A DNA stretch of 64,000 nucleotides. Origin: Prevotella sp. P5-50. GTDB taxonomy: Bacteria > Bacteroidota > Bacteroidia > Bacteroidales > Bacteroidaceae. Shown one piece after another: positions 34,071-42,081 of the stretch. The position numbers were made by a program, and so were the translations under genes. How positions within the stretch are numbered: the first letter of the stretch is position 1; each line of letters begins with the position of its first letter. The stretch spans positions 310,001 through 374,000 of the forward strand of contig NZ_NPJA01000019.1 of assembly GCF_002251295.1 (NCBI RefSeq), in the 5' to 3' direction. Below the pieces are notes generated by a model. That model did no database searches, was not told the DNA's origin, and worked only from the letters and a program-made list of their open reading frames with translations.

Positions 34071-34103
34071 GGCTGTGTCGTAATTAAGGTTTACGGCGCA
34101 GCC
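34071..34103 (+). terminator. Terminator of the fur-queD-like pair
   Basis: ggctgtgtcgtaa (34071-34083) pairs with ttacggcgcagcc (34091-34103) using G-U pairs, and is followed by tcttatttta. Confidence 0.7.
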
Positions 34104-34110
34104 TCTTATT

Positions 34111-34485
34111 TTACAAGTTAGAAAAATAATTTGAAATTCGGCTAATGGCTTCAACCTTTGTTTCCATAACCACATCGGCATACACCTGTGTTGAATTTAT
34201 GCTAGTATGTCCGAGCAACTTGCCTACTGTGTACAAGTCACCTCCGGCAGCCAGTGTCAGCACGGCAAATGTGTGACGGCTCGTATGGAAACTGACATTT
34301 TTCGTAATCCCTGCATCCGCAGCCATTTTTTTAAGATACCTGTTACATACTCCCAATATAGTCAGTTCAAACACCTTTTGGCTCGGCTTGCATCCGTTTC
34401 GCTCAGGTAACCAATGCAAAGCCGATTGGTTTAGAGGGATTATTACCTGTCTGCCTACTATCAGTACTTTTGCGGTCTTGAGGCT
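34111..34485 (-). pseudogene. Tyrosine-recombinase (integrase) C-terminal remnant
   Basis: About 120 residues readable on the minus strand: LIVGRQVIIPLNQSALHWLP, then the catalytic end with HTSRHTFAVLTLA (His and Arg), LLGHTSINSTQVYADV (His and nucleophile Tyr). The N-terminal half with the core-binding domain and first catalytic Arg is absent; the sequence to the right is an unrelated transposase scrap. It is the kind of integrase that moves Bacteroidetes conjugative or mobilisable transposons, here dead. Confidence 0.85.
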
Positions 34486-34503
34486 TTCAGCATATCCGCA
34501 CCT

Positions 34504-34665
34504 TGCGCCTCATCCGAGCTTGTACATTTCCGTCACCGTATCGGAGAGGAGGGCGTGGAGCTTATCCTCAAGGAAAGCATCCGCATCAATCTTGCCATGG
34601 AGGACAGCAAGAAGGAGGAGGATGACAGGAATAAGGGAAAGGACGGTCGTGGACGCTCAAGATAG
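34504..34665 (+). pseudogene. Transposase fragment (IS5/IS1182-like)
   Basis: Open frame reading ASSELVHFRHRIGEEGVELI, LKESIRINLAMEDSKKEEDD and a stop at 34663-34665. The phrase xELVHFRxRIGEEGVE is typical of the N-terminal part of IS5-superfamily transposases. No DDE catalytic part, no terminal repeats found. Confidence 0.6.
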
Positions 34666-34790
34666 AGTTTGCCTTCTTCAAACTCCTTACCCGCACCACT
34701 GTCGAAACTTGCATAACACGTGTGGAGCATTTCGGGAATAAAAATGTCAGCAGCATTCAAGAGGGCACGTGCCATGGCATCCATACCCTG
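34666..34790 (-). pseudogene. Unrecognised gene fragment
   Basis: Minus-strand frame YQGMDAMARALLNAADIFIP, EMLHTCYASFDSGAGKEFEE, then GKLYLER, after which it runs into the transposase scrap. It looks like real coding sequence by composition, but I do not recognise the family. Confidence 0.35.
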
Positions 34791-34879
34791 ATATGTGCAA
34801 TAAAGTTGTTTTATTGTAGTAATAAATATGGTTGCAAATATAGAGAAAAAATGATTCGCAACAAATTTATGGCCTAATA

Positions 34880-35179
34880 GTGAATTCTGACCAGGGAAGC
34901 CTGTATACGACCAAGGACTGGCAGGATCTGCTGACCAGCTATGGCATACAAGTAAGCATGGATGGTAGAGGTCGTTGTAAAGACAATATATGGATAGAAC
35001 GCTTCTGGCGCAGCATCAAGCAGGAGTACATATATTTCAACCCTGCGGAAAACGTTAGTGAACTCCGTTCTGGAATTGCTGATTACGTGAAGTTTTATTA
35101 CTATGAGCGTCCTCATCAGAGTCTGGACAACTTCACACCAGCATCATTTTACGGCAACAAAGAGAAGAAAGTAGGATAA
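34880..35179 (+). pseudogene. IS3-family transposase (OrfB) C-terminal remnant
   Basis: 99 codons: VNSDQGSLYTTKDWQDLLTS (second catalytic Asp), SMDGRGRCKDNIWIERFWRS (catalytic Glu), YERPHQSLDNFTPASFY at the end. This is the second half of the rve domain of IS3/IS150-type OrfB. The first Asp, OrfA and the left end are missing. Confidence 0.88.
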
Positions 35180-35460
35180 ACTCTTGCACAATTCAACTAA
35201 TAGTATTAACTTTGTGACGCCAAGACAAGAGAACGCTCGGGATTGTCCGCATGCTCTGGATGGCGCAGCAACCAATGTTCAACCACTTGTCGAATATTAG
35301 GGAGTACTATAAAAATAACAATATCGTACAGCAGAAATGGACTATTGTTTCATTCCATCTTCATATATTTATGTTACTTTGTACAAAAACATCGTTTTTA
35401 GATAAAAACAATAAGTAAATACAATATTTTATAATTTCACATACAAAAGAAATAAACGTT
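35180..35460. other. Gap upstream of the TonB receptor
   Basis: No gene recognised. A TTACTTTGT -7-like box at about 35374-35382 precedes the ATG at 35461 by roughly 80 nt. Confidence 0.5.
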
Positions 35461-37869
35461 ATGAGAAATTCACAGACACAACGAATTAAGGTGGTAATCA
35501 ATATAACCCACCTTAAAAAATCAATGCTTGCGGCCTTTGTTGCACTCTTCGTCGCAACTGCGAACGCACAAACCATCAAAGGCGTTGTGACAGACGCTGA
35601 CAACGGGGAGCCCATCATCGGCGCAACGATCAAGGTGAAGGAGACATCGAAAGCAGTCGTGACAGATATGAACGGCAAATATTCGATAACAGGTCTCACA
35701 ACAGGCCGTTACACCATTGAAGCTTCGTACATAGGTTACCAGCCAGCCGTCATCCCCGAGATTCTCGTTACGGAGGGCAAGGAGGTGGTCATCAACGTCC
35801 CCATAAGCGAGAGCTTGAACGAGCTGGGAGAAGTAGTGGTGAAGCCTCGCATCAGCAAAGAAAGCGCTGTGAACAAGATGGCTCTTGTCGGGGCGAGGAT
35901 GCTCAGCATGGAAGAGGCAAGCCGATATGCAGGAGGATACAGCGACCCGGCGCGCCTCGTCACAGCCTTTGCCGGTGTGGCTGGCAACAGCAACGACAAC
36001 GGCGTGTCGGTGCACGGCAATGCGCCGCAGGCCATGCAGTGGCGACTTGAGGGCGTGGAGATCTTCAGCCCGAACCACTTCACTGACGCCTTCAACATGG
36101 GCACAGGACTCGTCAGCGCACTCAACTCCAATGTTCTCGACAACTCCGACTTCCACCTCGGAGCCTTCACAGCCGAGTACAGCAATGCCCTCTCAGGCGT
36201 GTTTGACATGAGAATGCGCGCAGGCGACAACGACAGCTACCACCATGCGCTCCAGATAGGCACGCTGGGCCTCGAAGGCACATCGGAAGGCCCCATAAGT
36301 AAGAAGACAGGAGCATCCTACCTCGTCAACTACCGCTACTCCGTCACCACCATCGCCCGTGAGATAGGACTCCTCTCCCTCGACGGAGACCAGGCCGACT
36401 TCCAGGACTTCAACTTCAAGCTCAACTTCCCGACAAAGAAGGCTGGCACATTCTCCGTCTTCGGAGTAGGACTGAAGGACAAGTACTGGCTCGAGCTCGA
36501 AGACCCCTCAAAGTGGGAGAGCATGTATGACCAAGAGTACACGGTCAGCAATCAGACAATGCTCGCTGGCGGCGTCAACCACAAGGCGTACCTCGGCAAG
36601 AACTGGAACATCAACAGCACCATAGCAGCCTCCTACTTCAAGAACGACGGAGACCAGAGCTACTATGACGGACAGCCCAACCAGGCCAACAAGCTCGGCA
36701 ACTGCCTGCCCTACATAAGGATGCGCCAGAACAACTCGCAGTTTACAGCCACAACGAATGTGCAGAAGCGTTTCAGCCCTAAGTTCCAGTCCAAGATTGG
36801 TGCCACATACACAGAGTACTTCTTCGACATCGACCTCAAGATGGCCCCAAAGGTAGGAGCCGCCATGCCTGCACAATCAATCTATACAGCCGACAGCCAC
36901 ACTGGCCTGTTCAACGCCTATATAGCCAACTCGTGGAACATGAGCCGCTGGCTTACCTTCACCTTTGGTCTGAATACCCAGTATTTCCGCCTCAACGACG
37001 ACGTGTCAGTTGAGCCACGCGCAGCCTTCCAGTGGAATCCGGACGAGAAGAACCAGTTCTCTGTGGGTTACGGCATGCACAGCAAGACAGAGAAGATGGA
37101 CACATACTTTGTCTATGACCAAAATGAGGGCTTTGTAAACAAGGACCTCAAACTGAGCAAGGCTCACCACATCATCGGTTCGTACATCCACCGATTCAAC
37201 GACCAGCTCAACCTACGCGTGGAGGCATACTACCAGAGCCTCTTCGACCTTCCCGTGACTGAAGACGGCAGCTACTGCACCATCAACCGCCGCTATTATT
37301 ACGAGGAGCGCGAGCTCGTGAGCAAAGGCAAGGGACGCAACTATGGCATAGACGTCGCACTGGAGCAATACATGCACAAGGGTTACTACTGGATGGTGGA
37401 CGGTTCGCTCTACAAGTCAGAGTACAAGGGTGGCGACAATATATGGCGCGACTCACGCTACAACCGTACCTTCATGGTTAAGGTGCTCGGCGGTAAGGAA
37501 TGGATGCTCGGCAAGAGAAGGCAGAACGTGCTGAGTGTCAACGGCAAAGTCACCCTGCAAGGCGGTCAGAGATACACTCCTGCCGATGTGGCGGCAAGCC
37601 AATTGAACTACGAGGCTGGCAGACCAGATGTCGTGTACGACGAGACAAAGGCTTTCTCTGAGCAGTACGACCCTGCATGCATCGTAGACTTCACCATCAG
37701 CTACAAGATAACAGGCAAGAAGTGCAACCACACCATAGCCTTCGAAGGTCTCAACCTCTTGCAGAAAAAAGTGCCTTACGAGAACACTTACAACTACAAG
37801 AAGAACACTGTGGAGACTTACGACTCAGGCATCTCACTGCCAAACGTGTACTACCGCATCAGCTTCTAA
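35461..37869 (+). CDS. TonB-dependent outer-membrane receptor
   Basis: 802 aa. Signal peptide within the first 37 residues (core SMLAAFVALFVATANAQ) with an unusually long polar lead. Then a carboxypeptidase-regulatory-like domain (TIKGVVTDADNGEPIIGATI, about 38-115), a plug domain (about 125-240) and a beta-barrel ending in SLPNVYYRISF with a C-terminal Phe. The size is that of FecA-type receptors, not SusC (about 1000 aa), and no SusD gene follows, so a siderophore, haem, vitamin or metal substrate is more likely than a glycan. Codon use is visibly more GC-rich at third positions than the flanking genes, suggesting acquisition with the mosaic. Confidence 0.9.
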   Translation: MRNSQTQRIKVVINITHLKKSMLAAFVALFVATANAQTIKGVVTDADNGEPIIGATIKVKETSKAVVTDMNGKYSITGLTTGRYTIEASYIGYQPAVIPEILVTEGKEVVINVPISESLNELGEVVVKPRISKESAVNKMALVGARMLSMEEASRYAGGYSDPARLVTAFAGVAGNSNDNGVSVHGNAPQAMQWRLEGVEIFSPNHFTDAFNMGTGLVSALNSNVLDNSDFHLGAFTAEYSNALSGVFDMRMRAGDNDSYHHALQIGTLGLEGTSEGPISKKTGASYLVNYRYSVTTIAREIGLLSLDGDQADFQDFNFKLNFPTKKAGTFSVFGVGLKDKYWLELEDPSKWESMYDQEYTVSNQTMLAGGVNHKAYLGKNWNINSTIAASYFKNDGDQSYYDGQPNQANKLGNCLPYIRMRQNNSQFTATTNVQKRFSPKFQSKIGATYTEYFFDIDLKMAPKVGAAMPAQSIYTADSHTGLFNAYIANSWNMSRWLTFTFGLNTQYFRLNDDVSVEPRAAFQWNPDEKNQFSVGYGMHSKTEKMDTYFVYDQNEGFVNKDLKLSKAHHIIGSYIHRFNDQLNLRVEAYYQSLFDLPVTEDGSYCTINRRYYYEERELVSKGKGRNYGIDVALEQYMHKGYYWMVDGSLYKSEYKGGDNIWRDSRYNRTFMVKVLGGKEWMLGKRRQNVLSVNGKVTLQGGQRYTPADVAASQLNYEAGRPDVVYDETKAFSEQYDPACIVDFTISYKITGKKCNHTIAFEGLNLLQKKVPYENTYNYKKNTVETYDSGISLPNVYYRISF

Positions 37870-37870
37870 T

Positions 37871-37925
37871 GGTGGGTTCTATTAATTCCCACCGTCAAAA
37901 GGCTTTAGGTGGGTTCTATTAATTC
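37871..37925. repeat. 18-bp direct repeat after the TonB receptor
   Basis: ggtgggttctattaattc at 37871-37888 and 37908-37925. The first copy also pairs with the following cccacc to form a small hairpin (37871-37893). Could be a target-site trace or terminator piece. Confidence 0.6.
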
Positions 37926-37979
37926 GCTTTGTCAGATTTTTGATTTATCTCTGAGTGCAGAGTGTCGTATGACATGCCC

Positions 37980-38460
37980 GTCATGCAAATCGAGTAGGAG
38001 GAAAACGAAGCAGTTTTCTTCCTACTTTCGTTTTCCGACCTCTCACACCACCGTACGTGCCGTTCGGCATACGGCAGTTCTCTAATTGCTATGCAATTTG
38101 GTATAGATGCCAAGAAGTGAGGGATAACCTTGCCTAACAAGTCCATCGTTCGTTATGGCACACTTTAGAATAGGGCTCGTCGCTATGCGCCAATACCCCT
38201 TGCGGGTATTTGCCCATTGCCATGCCCTCCATCTGCCAATACCACATTTCATGAGGTTCGTGAAACGAGTACGGACTCGTTTCCAACATTTCCAGATATA
38301 ACACCGTATGCGTCTATGATACCATTCCTCCGTTCTTTGGAGAAATGTTTTCATATCTGCCAGATAGTAATATCCTATCCAACCACGGATGTATTCCGTC
38401 AAGCGGTTCTTCAACCACGATAAACCTTTGCCGTTACTGCGCTTGGTAATGGATTTCAGT
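37980..38460 (-). pseudogene. Group II intron remnant (maturase C-terminus and RNA 3' part)
   Basis: Minus-strand frame LLKSITKRSNGKGLSWLKNR, LTEYIRGWIGYYYLADMKTF and CYIWKCWKRVRTRFTNLMKC, WANTRKGYWRIATSPIL is the maturase/X-domain end of a group II intron reverse transcriptase. The reverse transcriptase domain proper (YADD) is missing. Beyond the stop, the minus-strand text gaactgccgtatgccgaac and cgtacggtggtgtgagagg resembles the intron 3' RNA domains, and a 14-bp hairpin (37993-38026) follows. The left part of the intron is lost; the frame runs into the yifB stop region at 38460-38485. Confidence 0.82.
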
Positions 38461-38482
38461 AATATTAAAATTCCATCAATTA

Positions 38483-40030
38483 TTAAATTCCCCTCTCTGA
38501 CCAGTCGCTTCTGTCAAGATTGCGGTAGCCCACGGCTTCTGCAATATGGGGAAGTTGCACCTGCTCACTGCCATCAAGGTCGGCAATGGTGCGTGCCACC
38601 TTGAGAATCCTGCTATAGGCACGTGCAGAGAGTTTCAATCGCTCCATGGCCATGCGTAACATGTCCATGGATGAGGCATCAGGTTCGGCAAACTGATGCA
38701 GCATGCGCTCCGTCATTTGGGCATTGCAGTGGATGCCCTTGTAATCCATAAACCGTTCCTCCTGCATCTTGCGAGCGGCAATGACTCTGGCGCGAATCGT
38801 TTCGCTCGATTCACCGGGAGCCATCTGCGAGAGTTGTGCGAAAGGCACGGCTTGTATCTCGCAATGGATGTCGATACGGTCGAGCAACGGACCACTGATC
38901 TTGTTCATATACCGTTGTATCTGTCCGGGCGTGCAGGCACAACTGTGAGTGGGGTCGCCATAATAGCCGCAAGGACATGGATTCATGGAGGCTACAAACA
39001 TAAACGAACAGGGATACTGCACGCTGTATTTCGCACGACTGATGGTGATACAGCGGTCCTCCAAAGGCTGGCGCATCACTTCCAGCACCGACCGGTTGAA
39101 CTCAGGCAACTCGTCGCAGAACAGCACACCATTGTGTGCCAAACTGATTTCACCGGGTTGCGGATTCTGTCCACCCCCAACCAATGCCACCTGCGAGATG
39201 GTGTGGTGTGGCGCTCTGAAGGGTCGTTGCGAGATGAGACTGGTGTCGCGCGATAGTTTACCTGCCACACTATGAATCTGTGTGGTCTCCAAACTTTCGC
39301 TGAGCGATAATGGAGGCAGAATACTTGGCAGGCGTTTCGCCATCATCGATTTACCACTTCCCGGAGGACCTATCATGATGAGATTATGTCCACCGGCAGC
39401 CGCCACTTCCAGTGCGCGCTTCACACTTTCCTGTCCGCGCACATCAGCGAAGTCGAGTTCAAACTGTGATTGCTGTTCATAAAACTCTTTGCGCGTATCG
39501 ATAACCGTAGGGGCTATCTCCGATGAACCATTGAAGAAATTGGCGACATCGATGAGGGTTTCCATGCCATACACCTCTATTTGGTTGACCACAGCCGCTT
39601 CGCGGATGTTCTGTTTCGGCACGATAAGACCTTTGAAATGTTCGGCGCGTGCCCGAATGGCTATGGGCAGTGCACCGCGTATGGGCTGCAACCTGCCGTC
39701 AAGTCCCAACTCACCCACCATCATGTAATCATTCAGCCGACTCCCGTCAACCTTTCCGCTTGCCGCCAGAATACCGATAGCCAATGGCAAGTCATAGCCG
39801 CTACCCTCCTTTTTGATATCGGCAGGCGATAGATTGGCGGTGATGTCCATCATCGGCATCTTCAATCCGTTGTTCTGTAGTGCCGCCCTGATTCTGTCAT
39901 AGCTCTCACGCACAGCAGTATCGGCAAGTCCCGTCAGGTGGAATTGCACTCCGCGAGTCATGCTCACTTCTACTTTTACCGTGGTCACTTCAAGTCCGTT
40001 GACGGCGGCACAAAAGGTATTGACTAACAT
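38483..40030 (-). CDS. YifB/ComM family Mg-chelatase-like AAA+ ATPase
   Basis: 515 aa from the ATG at 40028-40030 (MLVNTFCAAVNGLEV), the standard N-terminus. ChlI-like N-terminal domain (SMTRGVQFHLTGLADTAVRE), Walker A MIGPPGSGKSMMAKRLP (about 217-232), Walker B-like NGVLFCDELPEFNRSVLEVM, a zinc-type CPCGYYGDPTHSC segment, and the C-terminal domain ending YRNLDRSDWSERGI. ComM-type helicases drive branch migration in natural transformation. Two partial copies at 29241 and 32373 show the locus has been hit by insertions and repaired or duplicated. The gap 40031-40325 shows nothing but the next promoter. Confidence 0.93.
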   Translation of the reverse strand: MLVNTFCAAVNGLEVTTVKVEVSMTRGVQFHLTGLADTAVRESYDRIRAALQNNGLKMPMMDITANLSPADIKKEGSGYDLPLAIGILAASGKVDGSRLNDYMMVGELGLDGRLQPIRGALPIAIRARAEHFKGLIVPKQNIREAAVVNQIEVYGMETLIDVANFFNGSSEIAPTVIDTRKEFYEQQSQFELDFADVRGQESVKRALEVAAAGGHNLIMIGPPGSGKSMMAKRLPSILPPLSLSESLETTQIHSVAGKLSRDTSLISQRPFRAPHHTISQVALVGGGQNPQPGEISLAHNGVLFCDELPEFNRSVLEVMRQPLEDRCITISRAKYSVQYPCSFMFVASMNPCPCGYYGDPTHSCACTPGQIQRYMNKISGPLLDRIDIHCEIQAVPFAQLSQMAPGESSETIRARVIAARKMQEERFMDYKGIHCNAQMTERMLHQFAEPDASSMDMLRMAMERLKLSARAYSRILKVARTIADLDGSEQVQLPHIAEAVGYRNLDRSDWSERGI

Positions 40031-40325
40031 ATTTATAGTTCTTTGTAGCGTTATTGATGTACTGAAAAGTACGTTGCCATGCCGGTCATCATCCGGCACA
40101 GTCTGATTGTGGTCACAAAGTTAAGCAAAATTATGCAAATCCACAATATTCTTCCCATATAATATTGTTACACAGCAAGAAGTGGTAGGTAAGTACCTTG
40201 TCAGTCCTATCCAACTACCCTTCTGCTGAAATAGCAGGACGGTATGATATTTCCGTTTCTTTCGTAAGTGTGTTCCGTCAGAATTGAAATCTGATGACCG
40301 ATTGAGGATAAAAATGACTTTTCAT

Positions 40326-40357
40326 TTTGTTATCCACCTATTTTATTGTAATTTTGC
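40326..40357 (+). promoter_or_regulatory. Promoter of the U32-sufE-mutS group
   Basis: TTTG (40326-40329), 19 nt, TAATTTTGC (40349-40357). The ATG follows only 4 nt later, so transcription probably starts at or within two bases of it (leaderless). Confidence 0.75.
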
Positions 40358-40361
40358 ACCC

Positions 40362-41612
40362 ATGAACCAGATAGCTGACTATGAAATCATGGCTCCTGTG
40401 GGTAGTCATGACTCGCTGGCTGCGGCACTAAAAGCCGGAGCAGACTCGGTGTATTTCGGCATCGAGAAACTCAATATGCGTGCTCACAGCGCATCGGCAT
40501 TTACTATCGACGACCTGCGGGAAATCGCTGCAACATGCAATGCACAAGGGGTAAAGACCTATCTCACGGTCAATACCATCATCTATGGTGAGGATATTCC
40601 GCTCATGCACGAGATTGTGGATGCCGCCAAAGAGGCTGGCATTTCTGCAGTGATCGCATCGGATGTGGCGGTGATGACCTATTGCAACCGTATCGGGCAA
40701 GAGGTACATCTCTCTACCCAACTGAACATTTCGAATATCGAGGCATTGAAATTCTATGCCCAGTTTGCCGATGTAGTGGTATTGGCACGCGAGTTGAACC
40801 TCGACCAGGTGGCTGAAATCTATCAGCAGATAGAAGAACAGCACATCTGCGGACCGAGCGGACAACAGATCCGTATCGAGATGTTCTGTCATGGCGCCTT
40901 GTGTATGGCTATCAGCGGCAAGTGCTATATGAGTCTTGACAATACCGGACGCTCTGCCAATCGCGGTGAGTGTATGCAGATCTGCCGCCGCTCTTACCTG
41001 GTGACCGATCGGGAGACAGGCATCGAACTGGAGATAGACAATAAGTATATCATGAGTCCGAAAGACCTGAAGACCGTGCGCTTCATCGACAGAATGATGA
41101 AGAGTGGCGTCCGTGTGTTTAAGATTGAAGGTCGTGCCCGCGGTCCCGAATATGTCAAAACTGTAGTGGAATGTTATAAGGAAGCCATTCAGAGTGTCCT
41201 CGACGGAACATTTACCGAGGAGAAGAAGGATGACTGGGACGAACGCCTTGCTACCGTTTTCAACCGCGGTTTCTGGGACGGATACTATCAAGGACAGCGC
41301 CTTGGAGAGTGGAACAGCCATTACGGATCGTGTGCCACAGAGCGCAAAGTGTATGTGGGCAAGGGCATGAAATACTTCTCGAAACTTGGTGTTGCCGAGT
41401 TCTCATGCGAGGCTTGCGAGTTCTCAGTAGGTGACAAGATGCTCATCACCGGTCCTACCACTGGCGCACTCTATGTGACGGTAGAGGAAATCCATGACGA
41501 TACCCATGCCGTGACAACCGCACAGAAAGGCACTCGCGTATCGTTCAAAGTTCCAGAGAAGGTGCGCCCCAGCGATAAACTCTTTAAGATTATCAAAAAC
41601 AACGAAGATTAA
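40362..41612 (+). CDS. U32 family peptidase (TrhP/YegQ-like tRNA hydroxylation protein)
   Basis: 416 aa from the ATG at 40362 (MNQIADYEIMAPVGSHD). The U32 signature is complete: EMFCHGALCMAISGKCYMS, followed by NRGECMQICRRSY, giving the cysteines that in this family bind an iron-sulfur cluster. The N-terminal barrel-like part has AALKAGADSVYFG and VHLSTQLNISN. YegQ (TrhP) and YrrO-type proteins are needed for prephenate-dependent 5-hydroxylation of wobble uridine in tRNA; the peptidase label is historical. sufE follows after 21 nt. Confidence 0.88.
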   Translation: MNQIADYEIMAPVGSHDSLAAALKAGADSVYFGIEKLNMRAHSASAFTIDDLREIAATCNAQGVKTYLTVNTIIYGEDIPLMHEIVDAAKEAGISAVIASDVAVMTYCNRIGQEVHLSTQLNISNIEALKFYAQFADVVVLARELNLDQVAEIYQQIEEQHICGPSGQQIRIEMFCHGALCMAISGKCYMSLDNTGRSANRGECMQICRRSYLVTDRETGIELEIDNKYIMSPKDLKTVRFIDRMMKSGVRVFKIEGRARGPEYVKTVVECYKEAIQSVLDGTFTEEKKDDWDERLATVFNRGFWDGYYQGQRLGEWNSHYGSCATERKVYVGKGMKYFSKLGVAEFSCEACEFSVGDKMLITGPTTGALYVTVEEIHDDTHAVTTAQKGTRVSFKVPEKVRPSDKLFKIIKNNED

Positions 41613-41633
41613 ACACACCTATAATATATATTT

Positions 41634-42059
41634 ATGACCATCAACGAAATTCAAGACGAGATTATCGATGAGTTTTCCGGTTTCGACGACTGGATGGACA
41701 AATATCAACTGCTGATCGACTTGGGCAACGAACAAGCACCCCTCGATGAGCGCTATAAGGTGGAAAGCAACCTGATAGACGGTTGTCAAAGCCGTGTGTG
41801 GCTACAGGCTGACTATGCTGACGGCATCATTACCTTTACGGCAGAGAGCGATGCACTTATCGTGAAAGGTATTGTGGCATTGCTCATCCGTGTGCTCAGC
41901 GGACATACACCGCAGGAAATACTCGATGCAGACCTGTATTTCATAGAGCAGATAGGACTGAAAGAGCATCTGTCACCCACTCGCAGCAACGGTTTGCTGG
42001 CTATGGTGAAACAGATGCGTATGTATGCATTGGCATTCCGCACTAAAGAACAAGGATAA
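41634..42059 (+). CDS. SufE family cysteine desulfurase activator
   Basis: 141 aa, typical SufE length. The persulfide-accepting Cys51 sits in [13 protein letters not shown]. The rest follows Suf[19 protein letters not shown] at the start, [20 protein letters not shown], and [18 protein letters not shown]. It takes sulfur from SufS to the SufBCD scaffold for Fe-S assembly. Lies between the U32 protein (itself probably Fe-S dependent) and mutS. No sufS or sufBCD in the window. Confidence 0.93.
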   Translation: MTINEIQDEIIDEFSGFDDWMDKYQLLIDLGNEQAPLDERYKVESNLIDGCQSRVWLQADYADGIITFTAESDALIVKGIVALLIRVLSGHTPQEILDADLYFIEQIGLKEHLSPTRSNGLLAMVKQMRMYALAFRTKEQG

Positions 42060-42081
42060 ACACAATAAAAGACTGACGGCG

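Noticed and set aside
40428..41321. 297-aa minus-strand ORF
   Set aside because: Shadow of the U32 gene, which carries the full family signature on the plus strand.
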